Positions 35,983 through 45,664 are shown, counted from the first letter of the stretch. The stretch is 64,000 nt of DNA from an uncultured Roseburia sp. (GCA_934292805.1 CAKQXQ010000002.1:31659-95658); one strand, 5' to 3'. Numbers and translations: made by a program. Notes: a model not told the origin generated them from the letters alone.

Positions 35983-36900
35983 ATGGATTTAGTACAGAAA
36001 AATTTATTAGAGCAGGTCGCAGGACTTCATGAGATTCCGGAGGGTGCATATAATATCCGCGCCAACGGAAAAAAAGAAGCAAGAAATACAACAGCGAATA
36101 TTGATATTGTAAGTAAAGAAGACAAAGACGGAATTGATATTATCATCAAACCGGGAACCGTCAATGAGAGCGTTCATATTCCGGTTGTTTTAAGTGAAAG
36201 TGGATTCCAGGAATGTGTATACAATGACTTCTATATCGGAGAAGGTGCAGACGTTACGATCGTTGCGGGATGCGGTATCCACAACTGTGGTGTAGATACG
36301 TCCAAGCATGAGGGAATCCATACATTCTATCTTGAGAAGAATGCGAAAGTAAAATACGTAGAGCGTCATTATGGCGAAGGGGATGGCAATGGTGAAAATA
36401 TCATGAATCCACAGACGATTGTCCACCTGAAAGAAGGTGCGCATATGGAGATGGAGACAACCCAGATCAAGGGAATCGATTCCACCATCCGTGTAACAAG
36501 AGGAGATCTTGCAGACGGAGCATCTTTAGAGATCCATGAGAAGATCATGACACACGGCAGACAGTATGCGAAGACTGATTTTGCGATCGATATGAACGGG
36601 AAAGACTGCAGCTGTAATCTTGTATCACGTTCTGTTGCCAAGGGAGAATCCAAGCAGGAATTCTTCTCTATCATGAACGGTAATGCAGCCTGTGCGGGAC
36701 ACAGTGAATGTGATGCGATCATTATGGATCAGAGTCATGTAACTGCAAGCCCACAGCTGACAGCAAACAGCATAGATGCAAATCTTATCCATGAAGCTGC
36801 GATCGGTAAGATTGCCGGAGAGCAGCTGATCAAGCTTATGACACTTGGACTTACAGAAAAAGAAGCCGAAGAACAGATCATCAACGGATTTTTGAAATAA
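35983..36900 (+). CDS. Short SufB/SufD-like Fe-S scaffold (SmsB type)
   Basis: A 305-residue SufBD-family protein, well below the 420-480 residues of SufB and SufD. The right-handed beta-helix core (GEGADVTIVAGCGIHN, then NAKVKYVERHYGEG) and the C-terminal helical motif LIHEAAIGKIAGEQLIKLMTLGLTEKEA are present. The latter corresponds to the SufB HEA..KI..EQ...L..RGL segment. Cysteines at AGCGIHNC, DCSC and NAACAGHSEC could ligate a cluster. Together with the upstream sufC it makes a two-component SUF system. AGGAAGAAAC precedes ATG 35983. Confidence 0.85.
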   Translation: MDLVQKNLLEQVAGLHEIPEGAYNIRANGKKEARNTTANIDIVSKEDKDGIDIIIKPGTVNESVHIPVVLSESGFQECVYNDFYIGEGADVTIVAGCGIHNCGVDTSKHEGIHTFYLEKNAKVKYVERHYGEGDGNGENIMNPQTIVHLKEGAHMEMETTQIKGIDSTIRVTRGDLADGASLEIHEKIMTHGRQYAKTDFAIDMNGKDCSCNLVSRSVAKGESKQEFFSIMNGNAACAGHSECDAIIMDQSHVTASPQLTANSIDANLIHEAAIGKIAGEQLIKLMTLGLTEKEAEEQIINGFLK

Positions 36901-36906
36901 CAGAAT

Positions 36907-36949
36907 GCCATGGCAGACAGATGAAAGCATTTGCTGCCGTGGCTTTTTT
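36907..36949 (+). terminator. Terminator after the SUF pair
   Basis: A long stem of GCCATGGCAG (36907-36916) with CTGCCGTGGC (36934-36943), an inner CAGATG/CATTTG helix and AAAG loop, then T-run. Confidence 0.93.
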
Positions 36950-36990
36950 ATCCTGACACCTGAATCTCTTGCAGAAAAAAGGAGTGCTTT

Positions 36991-38148
36991 ATGAAGTTTT
37001 TTCATCTCTCAGATTTACATATAGGAAAACAGTTGCATCATTATAATCTGATTCCGGAGCAGAGGGATATCCTTGGCAGGATCGTTGCACTTGCAGAAAA
37101 AGAGCAGCCGGATGCCATCCTGATCGCCGGAGATATTTATGATACACCGGTTCCGTCAGCAGAGGCAGTTTCGGTATTTGATGCTTTCCTGACTGCACTT
37201 AATAACCTGACTCCGGCAGTTACTATATGTGTGATCGCCGGAAATCATGACAGTGCCAAAAGGATCGATTTTGCAAGTGGAATCCTTGCAAAGCATCGCG
37301 TAGTGATCGCAGGAATGCCGCCGACAGTGCCGGAAGAAAAGCTGAAAAAAGTATGCATATCGGATTCGTATGGGGAAGTATGCATTTATCTGCTTCCATT
37401 TGTAAAGCCATCCTTTGTCAGAAATTTAACAGAGGAAGAGATCCAGACATATGATGATGCTGTCAGGCTTGTAATCGAAAGAGAGTCCATTGATACAGAA
37501 AAGAGAAATATTATAATAAGCCATCAGTTTTATACAGCAGAGGGAAAAGAACCGGAAACGTCAGATTCCGAGATCCGTATGGTTGGTGGGATCGAAAATG
37601 TTGATGTTTCCGTACTGAAGCCTTTTGATTATGCGGCACTTGGCCATATTCACAGAAAGCAAAAGATTGGTCAGGAGAAAAACTGCTATTGTGGAACACC
37701 ATTACAATACTCTGTCAGCGAGGCAGGGGATGAGAAGACAGTGACAATGGTTGAGCTTCTGGAAAAGGGCAGCAAGCCCTGTATCACAGAACTTCCATTA
37801 GAACCGCTTAGAAGAGTGAGGAAGCTGACAGGACATCTGGAAGAGATCCTGGAGGCTGCATCCAAAGAAAACTGTCATGATTATGTGAGCATTACACTGA
37901 CAGATGAAGTGGAAGCTTATCAGCCGAAAGAAAAGTTAGAGCAGGTGTATGACCATATACTAGAGATTAAAATCGACAATGAGCGCACCAGAAAAATCCT
38001 GGAATTTTCAGAAGATGAGACAGAGAGTCTGGATCCGTATGAGGCGTTTTTAAAATTCTTTTCAGAAATGAATGGAAGAAGCCTGACGGAGAAGGAGGAT
38101 ACGGTTTTACGCATGGTACTAAACGGTGAAAGAGAGGTGTCTGAATGA
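36991..38148 (+). CDS. sbcD: Exonuclease subunit SbcD
   Basis: The Mre11-type nuclease that with SbcC opens DNA hairpins and cuts double-strand ends. The 385-residue protein has the metallophosphoesterase motifs FHLSDLHIGK, AGDIYD, VIAGNHDS and LGHIHRKQ, then a capping domain. GGAGTGCTTT precedes ATG 36991. Its stop overlaps the sbcC start (ATGA), so the two subunits are coupled. Confidence 0.95.
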   Translation: MKFFHLSDLHIGKQLHHYNLIPEQRDILGRIVALAEKEQPDAILIAGDIYDTPVPSAEAVSVFDAFLTALNNLTPAVTICVIAGNHDSAKRIDFASGILAKHRVVIAGMPPTVPEEKLKKVCISDSYGEVCIYLLPFVKPSFVRNLTEEEIQTYDDAVRLVIERESIDTEKRNIIISHQFYTAEGKEPETSDSEIRMVGGIENVDVSVLKPFDYAALGHIHRKQKIGQEKNCYCGTPLQYSVSEAGDEKTVTMVELLEKGSKPCITELPLEPLRRVRKLTGHLEEILEAASKENCHDYVSITLTDEVEAYQPKEKLEQVYDHILEIKIDNERTRKILEFSEDETESLDPYEAFLKFFSEMNGRSLTEKEDTVLRMVLNGEREVSE

Positions 38149-40940
38149 AGCCTTTACAGTTAACGATGTCAGCATTTGGTTCCTATGCCGGAAGGACGGT
38201 CATAGATTTTACAAAACAGCAGCATGGGATATTTCTGATCACCGGAGACACCGGATCCGGGAAGACGACGATATTTGATGCCATAACATATGCACTTTAT
38301 AATCAGACGAGCGGCGGGGAACGAAACGGAAATATGATGAGAAGCCAGTATGCCGCCGCAGAGACACCGACCTATGTCGAACTTGAATTTCAATACTGTG
38401 GACAGCAGTATAAAGTGCGGAGGAATCCGGATTACAAGATCACAAAGACGCTGAAAAACGGTAAGGTAAAAGAACAGAAGGTCGCACATAATGTGGAACT
38501 GACGATGCCGGACGGAAGTGTTTTTCCGGAGAAGAAAAATGCAACAGATGCAAAGATCACAGAGATATTAGGACTTACTGCGGATCAGTTTTCGCAGATC
38601 GTCATGATCGCACAGGGAGATTTTTTAAAACTTTTATATACAAAATCAGATGAACGGAAAATGATTTTTTCCAGATTGTTCAGGACGGATGTTTACTGGA
38701 AAATCCAAGAGAATCTGAAAAGAAGATCGGCAGAGATGGATGATAAGATCCAGGAGAATAAAAGAGCATATGAACAGGAACAGGGAAGGATCATTGTCTG
38801 GGATGGAATGGAGGAGCTTTCTCTAAGGGAGCTTGTTGACGCATTGTCAGATCTTTTGAAGGAAGCACGAAAAGAGCAGAAGCTGCACCATGAGAATGCC
38901 GAAGAGATCGGGAAAAAAATCGCAAAATTCGAGGAAGTCAACCGGTTATTCGATGCTCTTGCAAAAACAAGACAGATGGGAATACTGCTGAAAGAAAAAG
39001 AACCGGAATCGAAAGCACGCAGGCATCAGATTGAGATGACCAGGAAAGCAGAGAAAATACAGCCTTCGGAGGAAAAATACCTGTCTGCATGCAAAGCTTT
39101 GGAACAGAGCCTGCAGACGATTCAGAAAATAGAGCAAAAGATTGCGGAGGACAGCACAAAATTTAAGGAGCTTTCTGCTAAGCTTGAACTGGCAAAAGAG
39201 GAACATCAGAAGGAAGTCATCGAAACACAGCGGGAAATGCTTGCCATAGAGCAGTCTTTCCCTTTGTATGAAGCACTGCAGCAAAGAATAGAACATGCAA
39301 AGCAGCTGGAGAGTGAATGGAAAGAAGTCATAAAAAGTAACGGACAGGCAAAAAAAGCCAGAGAACAGGAAGCGGAAGAACTGTTAAAGCAAAAACAGGA
39401 CAGAGAGAACGCTCTTGAGAAGGCAAGATCCGAATGGGAAGCGGCAGTAAAAAAGGTATCAGAGGCAGCAGCAGACTATGAAGAGAAATATGCAGCGTTT
39501 TTTGCAGAGCAGGCAGGTATCCTTGCAGAAACACTGAAAGAACAGAGTCCGTGTCCGGTCTGCGGTTCCCTAAACCACCCACATCCGGCCAGACTGTCTG
39601 CACATGCAGTGACGGAGCAGGAAGTGGCAAACGCCAGAAAGGCAAGAGCCGAAGCGGAGCAAAAGAGAGATGTTTTCCACGAAGAATTTGAAAAACAGAA
39701 AGAATATCAACAGGAGATCGCTTCAAAAGTTGATAATGCAAAAGCAAAGGCTGTACTTGATCTTACAATTGAAAAGCAGCATGAGAAAGATGCAGAAGAA
39801 AAATACAAAACCGAACAAAAAGAGATTGAAACAATAAGCAGCACGCTCAGGTATCAGTCGCTGGAAAAGGCCAGAAAGCAATATGATGCAATGCAAAAGA
39901 AGCTTTCTTCATCAGAGGCAGCGATCGGGAAGAAAAAACTGGAAGTGCAGTCAGTTTCGGATGCAGTCAGTACGATGAAAGGCCAGCTCATTGCAGAACA
40001 GGAGAAAAAGAAGTCTGCAGAGAAAGAATTAAAAAAAGCAGGCCAGGACTACGAAAAAAGTCTGGAAAAAGCCGGCTTCACGGAAGAAATGTATCATCTG
40101 GCAGCAATGCCTGAGAGAAGCATTGCAAAGTTAGAGCGCGAGGAGAGGGAGTATACAGAGCAGTGCATGAAGCAGGAGGGCGGACAAAAAGAGCTGGAAA
40201 GTCAGACTGCGGGCAAGACATATACCGATATAACCGAATGGAAAGAACAATTGCAGGCAGAAAAGCGTGCGTGGCAGAATGCAGAGAAAAAAAGCATAAA
40301 ACTGCACAATGCCTGTGAGAATGACCGTGCAGTTCTGAAAAATTGTGAGGTTTATCTGGAAAGAGAAAAAAGTCTGGAAGAAGAGGATCAGGTGATCAAA
40401 AGCCTGTCGCGTACAGCGAACGGAAGACTGCCTGGTTCAGCAAAGATCGATTTTGAGACATATATCCAGAGACAGTATTTCAGACAGATTATCCATGAAG
40501 CGAACAAGCGGCTCTTGACGATGAGCAATCATCAGTTTATCCTTAAACTAAAAGAAGAGTCGAATACAGGCAAAAAGTCGAATGAAGGACTGGATCTTGC
40601 AGTATACAGTCTTGTGACGGACAGTGAGAGGGATGTGAAGACACTCTCAGGCGGAGAGTCTTTCCTTGCAGCCCTTGCAATGGCACTCGGATTGTCCGAC
40701 ATTGTGGAACGGACAGCCGGAGCGATCAACCCGGATATGATGTTTATCGATGAAGGGTTTGGTTCACTGGATGCACAGTCGAGACAGCAGGCAATTGAGG
40801 TTCTTGTGGAACTCGCAGGCGACAGCAGGATGGTAGGAATCATATCCCATGTCACGGAGCTGAAGGAGCAGATCGACAGGAAGCTAATCGTAAGCCGCAC
40901 GGAGAAGGGCAGCAGGGCAGCCTGGGCAGAAGAAGCTTAA
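38145..40940 (+). CDS. sbcC: Exonuclease subunit SbcC (Rad50-like)
   Basis: A 931-residue SMC-like ATPase. The N-terminal P-loop is GDTGSGKTTIFDAITYALY; a long coiled coil rich in Glu, Lys and Gln follows. A zinc-hook CPVCG lies near the middle of the coil, and the C-terminal half ATPase has the signature LSGGESFLAALAMALGLS and Walker B MFIDEGFGSLD. It pairs with SbcD, whose stop overlaps the start. Confidence 0.95.
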   Translation: MKPLQLTMSAFGSYAGRTVIDFTKQQHGIFLITGDTGSGKTTIFDAITYALYNQTSGGERNGNMMRSQYAAAETPTYVELEFQYCGQQYKVRRNPDYKITKTLKNGKVKEQKVAHNVELTMPDGSVFPEKKNATDAKITEILGLTADQFSQIVMIAQGDFLKLLYTKSDERKMIFSRLFRTDVYWKIQENLKRRSAEMDDKIQENKRAYEQEQGRIIVWDGMEELSLRELVDALSDLLKEARKEQKLHHENAEEIGKKIAKFEEVNRLFDALAKTRQMGILLKEKEPESKARRHQIEMTRKAEKIQPSEEKYLSACKALEQSLQTIQKIEQKIAEDSTKFKELSAKLELAKEEHQKEVIETQREMLAIEQSFPLYEALQQRIEHAKQLESEWKEVIKSNGQAKKAREQEAEELLKQKQDRENALEKARSEWEAAVKKVSEAAADYEEKYAAFFAEQAGILAETLKEQSPCPVCGSLNHPHPARLSAHAVTEQEVANARKARAEAEQKRDVFHEEFEKQKEYQQEIASKVDNAKAKAVLDLTIEKQHEKDAEEKYKTEQKEIETISSTLRYQSLEKARKQYDAMQKKLSSSEAAIGKKKLEVQSVSDAVSTMKGQLIAEQEKKKSAEKELKKAGQDYEKSLEKAGFTEEMYHLAAMPERSIAKLEREEREYTEQCMKQEGGQKELESQTAGKTYTDITEWKEQLQAEKRAWQNAEKKSIKLHNACENDRAVLKNCEVYLEREKSLEEEDQVIKSLSRTANGRLPGSAKIDFETYIQRQYFRQIIHEANKRLLTMSNHQFILKLKEESNTGKKSNEGLDLAVYSLVTDSERDVKTLSGGESFLAALAMALGLSDIVERTAGAINPDMMFIDEGFGSLDAQSRQQAIEVLVELAGDSRMVGIISHVTELKEQIDRKLIVSRTEKGSRAAWAEEA

Positions 40941-40985
40941 AGCCAGACAAAAGCAAAGAAGAAAAAGAAAGCAGGAAAGAGCAGC

Positions 40986-41768
40986 ATGGATGAAATGCAA
41001 AGACCAATCGGAGTGTTTGATTCCGGTGTAGGCGGGATCAGTGTACTTCGGGAATTGGTGGCATTGATGCCAAATGAAAACTTTATATTTTACGGAGATT
41101 CAAAAAATGCCCCATACGGAACAAAAACATTAGAAGAAGTCCGGGAACTGACACTTGCGGACGCAGATTTTCTGGTGAAGAAGGATGTCAAGGCATTAGT
41201 GGTTGCATGCAACACGGCAACAAGTGCGGCAATCCATATATTGCGTGAAAAGTACCAGGAAAAAATGCCGGTGATCGGGATCGAACCTGCATTAAAACCG
41301 GCAGTTTCTGTGAAAGAGTCACCAAGAGTCTTTGTCATGGCGACTCCGATGACACTTCGTGAGAAGAAGTTTGGCAGCCTTATGCATAAGTTTCAGGATA
41401 AAGCACAGATTATTTCACTTCCGTGTCCGGGACTGGTTGAATTTGTGGAAAGAGGGGAGCTTTCGGGAGATGGACTGGAAAGCTATCTTAAAAACCTGTT
41501 TGCACCATATCTGATGAGTGGGACGGATGCGGTTGTTCTTGGATGCACCCATTATCCTCTGGTAAGGAAAACGATCCGGAAAGTACTGGGTCCTTCCGTG
41601 GCGATCTTTGACGGAGGGGAGGGAACCGCCCGTGAAACCTTGCACAAGTTAAAAGAGTATGATCTGGTCACTGATTCGAAGGTGCACGGAACGGTACAGT
41701 TTTTTAACAGCACAGGAGATGAAAGAATGCTTGCACTCAGCAGGTACCTTCTGGAACATCATGAATAA
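40986..41768 (+). CDS. murI: Glutamate racemase
   Basis: Makes D-glutamate for peptidoglycan. The 260-residue protein has both catalytic cysteines in VACNTATSAA and LGCTHYPL, plus FDSGVGGISVL at its N-terminus, FYGDSKNAPYGTK and the VEFVERGELSG segment. It lies 45 bases after sbcC with GGAAAGAGC as ribosome site. The gap that follows holds a structured segment and a terminator. Confidence 0.95.
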   Translation: MDEMQRPIGVFDSGVGGISVLRELVALMPNENFIFYGDSKNAPYGTKTLEEVRELTLADADFLVKKDVKALVVACNTATSAAIHILREKYQEKMPVIGIEPALKPAVSVKESPRVFVMATPMTLREKKFGSLMHKFQDKAQIISLPCPGLVEFVERGELSGDGLESYLKNLFAPYLMSGTDAVVLGCTHYPLVRKTIRKVLGPSVAIFDGGEGTARETLHKLKEYDLVTDSKVHGTVQFFNSTGDERMLALSRYLLEHHE

Positions 41769-41870
41769 AAAAGAAATAAAATCTAAAAGAAATATAAATA
41801 AATTCCGGAGTTTTTTTAGAAATGTTTTCGAAAACTGACATAATTCGTACACATTTATTCGGTATATTAA

Positions 41871-42011
41871 TTACATCAAAGAGATACAGAGAAATCGATT
41901 TGATGTAAGCCGATTCACAGTGCTTACTGGCAGTGCCAATTTTCCTTTATATAGATTAACATTTTCATAACTAAACTCCTCGAAAAAACAGCCTTTTACA
42001 GGCTGTTTTTT
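41871..42011 (+). ncRNA. Structured segment between murI and the ABC operon (candidate RNA)
   Basis: TTACATCAAA (41871-41880) pairs perfectly with TTTGATGTAA (41899-41908). The 3' arm overlaps GTAAGC (41905-41910), which also pairs with GCTTAC (41922-41927). The two stems therefore compete. A terminator ends the segment at 41983-42011, and TATATT at 41863-41868 lies just upstream as a possible -10. It could be a small RNA or an attenuator of the ABC operon. I could not fit it to the cobalamin riboswitch. Conservation across relatives would decide. Confidence 0.35.
41983..42011 (+). terminator. Terminator upstream of the ABC importer operon
   Basis: AAAAAACAGCC (41983-41993) with GGCTGTTTTTT (42001-42011), loop TTTTACA. 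The A-tract side makes it usable on both strands. Confidence 0.92.
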
Positions 42012-42048
42012 CATTGCGTAGATTTTTAACAGAAGAATAAGCAGACAT

Positions 42049-42076
42049 TGAAGATGTGAGCGAGAAATGTTATACT
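42049..42076 (+). promoter_or_regulatory. Promoter of the ABC importer-siroheme operon
   Basis: TTGAAG (42049-42054), 16 bp, TATACT (42071-42076), 41 bases before the lipoprotein start. Confidence 0.6.
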
Positions 42077-42116
42077 AAAAAAATCGATGAATACAAAAGA
42101 ACACAAAGGAGTCAGG

Positions 42117-43133
42117 ATGAAGAATAAAAGGGCGATACTTACAGTTTTACTTACATGCACGATGCTGCTTGCAGCTTTTGCATCCGGTTGTGGAGTTGCA
42201 AAAGAAACAACCGGGAATGAAGCAAGACAGGAGACTGTAACCGAAACAGTACAGGAAACAGACGGGACAGAAGCTGTGCAGACCGGTGCAGTGACATTTA
42301 TCGATGATCTTGGAAGACAAGTGACAGTGGAGAATCCAAAGAGGGTGATCTCCCTGATCGCAAGCTATGCGGATATCTGGTATCTTGCCGGAGGAATAGA
42401 TACACTTGTCGGCACAACGAATGCGACATGGACTTATTTTGATCTTCCATTGCGGGAAGATATTGTAAATCTTGGTTCTTCCAAGGAATTGAATCAGGAA
42501 CAGCTGCTGGCATGCGAGCCGGATTTTGTGCTTGCAAGCTGCGGTACAGACAGGAATGTGGAGCTTGAAACATTTTTTGAAGAGGCAGGACTTAATGTTG
42601 CATATTTTTCCGTGAACAGCTTTGAAGATTATTTAAGAGTTTTAAATATCTGTACTACGATCACAGGCTGCGAGGACAACTATACAGCCTATGGTACGAA
42701 CGTGGAGAAGGAAGTGGATGAGGCACTCTCCCGTGTAGATGGACGGGCACCAACCGTATTGTATGTGCGTGCGAGCGGCAAGAGCTGCAAAGTCAAGAAC
42801 AGCGAGGGAAGTGTTCTGGGCGAGATGCTTGCAGATATGGGATGTGTGAATATCGCAGATTCCAATGAGAGCCTTTTGGAACAGCTTAGTATGGAAGTGA
42901 TTTTAAAAGAAGATCCGGATTATATTTTTGTTGTACTGCAAAGTGAAGACAAGACAGAAGCCGAGAAGGTATTGGAGGATACGCTGCTTAGCAATCCGGC
43001 ATGGAATACACTGACCGCGGTGAAAGAAGGACGCTATCATGTGATGGATCCCAGTCTTTATAATATGAAACCGGATGCAAGATGGGGGGAAGCATATGAA
43101 CAGCTTGCAGACATTCTTTACCCGCAGGAATAA
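42117..43133 (+). CDS. Metal-complex/corrinoid ABC transporter binding lipoprotein
   Basis: A type III periplasmic-binding-protein family member (BtuF/FhuD/FepB-like), 338 residues. ATG 42117 follows AAAGGAG. The lipoprotein signal has its lipobox FASGC with Cys25. A Thr/Glu-rich linker follows, then the binding domain (FIDDLGRQVTVENPKRVISL, LACEPDFVLAS). The family carries cobalamin, heme or iron-siderophore complexes, and the sequence does not separate them. The following genes for permease, ATPase and CbiK suggest a corrinoid or an iron/cobalt chelate. It overlaps the permease gene by 38 bases. Confidence 0.85.
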   Translation: MKNKRAILTVLLTCTMLLAAFASGCGVAKETTGNEARQETVTETVQETDGTEAVQTGAVTFIDDLGRQVTVENPKRVISLIASYADIWYLAGGIDTLVGTTNATWTYFDLPLREDIVNLGSSKELNQEQLLACEPDFVLASCGTDRNVELETFFEEAGLNVAYFSVNSFEDYLRVLNICTTITGCEDNYTAYGTNVEKEVDEALSRVDGRAPTVLYVRASGKSCKVKNSEGSVLGEMLADMGCVNIADSNESLLEQLSMEVILKEDPDYIFVVLQSEDKTEAEKVLEDTLLSNPAWNTLTAVKEGRYHVMDPSLYNMKPDARWGEAYEQLADILYPQE

Positions 43134-44109
43134 ATATTTTTTGCTGGCAGGATTTGGCATATTACTGATCACAGCAATTGTGATAAGCCTTCTGGTCGGA
43201 TCTGTGAAGATGCCGTCAGGACAGGTTTTTGATGCATTGATGGGAAGAGACAGGGAATCTACTATGTCAAGGATTATTCTATACAGCAGGCTGCCGAGAA
43301 CCTGTGCGGCATTTCTTGCAGGTGCAGCACTTGCGGTAGCAGGCGTTGTCATCCAGACAGTACTGAATAATCCGCTTGCATCGCCAAGCATCATAGGAGT
43401 GAATTCCAGTGCAGGTTTTGCAGTGGCATTTGTCTGTGCATTCTGGCCGGCAGCACAAAGATATACACCATTTATTGCATTTTTTGGGGCACTTGCGGGA
43501 GTTCTTCTTGTAATGGCTTTGTCGCAGAGCACTGTGGCAGCCCGCATTACAGTTGTGCTTGCCGGAGTGGCGATTTCCAATCTGTTCAGTGCAGGGATCG
43601 ATGCGGTCGTTACACTGGTGCCGGATGCATTAAACAGTGTCTCGGATTTCAGGATCGGTGGCTTTACAGGGGTGACTATGTCACAGCTAGGGCCTGCGGC
43701 AGCAATTATAGCAATCAGTCTTATCATTGTATTTTCGCTGGCACACCAGCTGGATATTCTGGCACTTGGAACAGATACGGCAAAAAGTCTCGGACTTGCA
43801 GTGGGGAGGATGCGGATCGTGTTTCTTGTGCTTGCAGCAGCACTTGCAGGAGCGGCAGTCAGCTTTTGTGGTCTGATCGGATTTGTCGGACTCATTGTGC
43901 CGCATGCAATGCGCAGGATCGTTGGAGAGGATAATGGGCTTTTGCTTGTGGCATCTGCCATGGGTGGATCATTTTTTGTCCTGATCTGCGATCTGATCGC
44001 AAGAGTATTGTTCGCACCATTTGAAATCCCGGTCGGAATCGTGCTTTCGTTTGCGGGGGCACCGTTTTTCCTGTGGCTTTTATTCAAGCAAAGAGGAGGA
44101 AGGGTATGA
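43096..44109 (+). CDS. FecCD-family ABC permease
   Basis: A 337-residue integral membrane permease of the BtuC/FecCD family with about ten helices. Typical motifs are SRLPRTCAAFLAGAALAVAG, VIQTVLNNPLASPSIIGVNSSAGF and the LIGFVGLIVPHAMRRIVG segment near the C-terminus that contacts the ATPase. ATG 43096 lies within the end of the binding-protein gene, after GGGGGGAAG. It imports the ligand held by the lipoprotein. Confidence 0.92.
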   Translation: MNSLQTFFTRRNKYFLLAGFGILLITAIVISLLVGSVKMPSGQVFDALMGRDRESTMSRIILYSRLPRTCAAFLAGAALAVAGVVIQTVLNNPLASPSIIGVNSSAGFAVAFVCAFWPAAQRYTPFIAFFGALAGVLLVMALSQSTVAARITVVLAGVAISNLFSAGIDAVVTLVPDALNSVSDFRIGGFTGVTMSQLGPAAAIIAISLIIVFSLAHQLDILALGTDTAKSLGLAVGRMRIVFLVLAAALAGAAVSFCGLIGFVGLIVPHAMRRIVGEDNGLLLVASAMGGSFFVLICDLIARVLFAPFEIPVGIVLSFAGAPFFLWLLFKQRGGRV

Positions 44110-44894
44110 TCGAGGTAAAAAATCTTTCTTCCGGGTATTTTGGAAAAACAATTGTAAAAGATATCAGTATGAAATTTGTTCCGGGTGAAGTTCTGGTACT
44201 GCTCGGACCGAATGGAAGCGGCAAGACCACTTTTCTGAAAGCAGCACTTGGACTTTTGCCTGTGACAGAAGGTGAGATCCTATATGATGGTGTAGATATC
44301 CGGAAGATGAAGCCGAAAGAAGTAGCCCAGAAGGCAGCGTTTCTTTCACAGAGCAGGAATACTCCGTCCATTCAGGCTCTCCGCATGGTTTTGCATGGAA
44401 GATTTCCGTATCTTTCTTATCCGAGAAGCTACAGTAAGCGTGACAAGGAGCTTGCGAGAGAAGCCATGAAAAAAACCGGAAGTACGCCATATGAACAGAG
44501 GAATGTGAGCGAACTCTCAGGAGGACAGAGACAGGGTGTGTATCTGGCAATGGCACTTGCACAGGATACGGAAACGGTTTTTATGGATGAACCGACTACG
44601 TATCTGGATATCAGACATCAGATCGGTGTGATGGAAACTGCAAGAGAGCTTGCAGAGGAAGGGAAAGCAGTCGTACTTGTCCTGCACGATCTTCCGCTTG
44701 CGATGAGTGGTGCGGATAAAGTAGCTGTTTTTGAAAAAGGCCGTCTGATCGCCTGCGATACACCGGAGCACATTTATGAAAGCAATGTATTAGACCGCGT
44801 ATTTGAAGTAGAAGTACATTGCATGGAAACAAAGCATGGCAGACAGTATTACTGCCTGCCTTCTGAGAAAAGAGAGGAAAGCAGTAAGGAATGA
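44106..44894 (+). CDS. ABC transporter ATPase (BtuD/FepC type)
   Basis: A 262-residue ATPase for the importer. Walker A GPNGSGKTTF, signature ELSGGQRQGVYLA and Walker B VFMDEPTTYLD are intact. ATG 44106 overlaps the permease stop. The following cbiK starts at 44891 and overlaps its stop. The tight coupling of importer and chelatase genes suggests that the transported metal complex feeds tetrapyrrole or corrin metabolism; this is inference. Confidence 0.93.
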   Translation: MIEVKNLSSGYFGKTIVKDISMKFVPGEVLVLLGPNGSGKTTFLKAALGLLPVTEGEILYDGVDIRKMKPKEVAQKAAFLSQSRNTPSIQALRMVLHGRFPYLSYPRSYSKRDKELAREAMKKTGSTPYEQRNVSELSGGQRQGVYLAMALAQDTETVFMDEPTTYLDIRHQIGVMETARELAEEGKAVVLVLHDLPLAMSGADKVAVFEKGRLIACDTPEHIYESNVLDRVFEVEVHCMETKHGRQYYCLPSEKREESSKE

Positions 44895-45664
44895 ATACAA
44901 AAGCAATTCTTCTGGTAAGTGTAGGAACCAGCCAGACAAAAGCTCTTGAGAAAACTACACTTTGCCTGAAGGAAGAGATGGAGAAGAAATATAATAAAAA
45001 ATGCTATGTCGGATATTCAAGCCGGTTTATCCTAAGCAGGATGAAAGAAAAAGGCGGAGATTATTCCGGGATCGAAGAAGCAATGCAGCAGATGGTTTCT
45101 GATGGAGTGAGTGAGGTTTTGATACAGCCGACCTTTTTGTTGAACGGGGTTGAATGTGAAGATATGAGAGAGCAGATCGAACCCTACCGTGAGAAATTCG
45201 CACATGTAAGGATCGGAAAACCATTATTCAGCGAGAAAACAGATTATATAAAGACACTGCAGGTGATTTTGGATGAAGTCAGATTAGAAGAGGACGAAGC
45301 ACTTGTGCTGATCGGACACGGAACCGGTCATCAGGCGGGAACTGCATATCAGAATCTTGAGTATACTGCGTATACACAGGGAATGCGTAATGTATTTGTA
45401 GGGACGGTGACAGATGAGAGAAGCCGCCGCATGGCATTGCGTAAACTGGGCGTTTCCGGTTACAGAAAAGTCCGCCTGATGCCGCTTTTATTTGTGGCAG
45501 GGTTTCATGCTGCAAAAGATATTGATGGAGGAGAAACATCCTGGCGTGGTATTTTATCTGAGGCGGGTTATGAAGTGACACCGCAGCTGCTTGGATTGGG
45601 TGAGCTGGAAGGTATAAGAGAGATATTTTTGGAACATCTAAAGGCAGCTGACAAAGAAGACTAA
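44891..45664 (+). CDS. cbiK: CbiK-type sirohydrochlorin chelatase
   Basis: A class II chelatase of 257 residues that puts Co2+ (or Fe2+) into sirohydrochlorin. The metal-binding histidines are H143 in IGHGTGHQ and H206 in FVAGFHAAKD, matching H145 and H207 of Salmonella CbiK, and SVGTSQTKALEKT forms the N-terminus. It overlaps the ABC ATPase gene. Because asrC needs siroheme and no other ferrochelatase is seen, it may also supply iron insertion. Cobalamin genes beyond this point are absent from the window. Confidence 0.9.
   Translation: MNTKAILLVSVGTSQTKALEKTTLCLKEEMEKKYNKKCYVGYSSRFILSRMKEKGGDYSGIEEAMQQMVSDGVSEVLIQPTFLLNGVECEDMREQIEPYREKFAHVRIGKPLFSEKTDYIKTLQVILDEVRLEEDEALVLIGHGTGHQAGTAYQNLEYTAYTQGMRNVFVGTVTDERSRRMALRKLGVSGYRKVRLMPLLFVAGFHAAKDIDGGETSWRGILSEAGYEVTPQLLGLGELEGIREIFLEHLKAADKED

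Noticed and set aside
41871..42011. Cobalamin riboswitch before the BtuF-like gene
   Set aside because: I found no B12 box or the usual multi-stem core, and the following operon has a promoter after the terminator.
42903..44087. 394-codon open frame on the minus strand
   Set aside because: It lies antisense to the lipoprotein and permease genes, has low-complexity Ala/Thr/Ser composition and no ribosome site.
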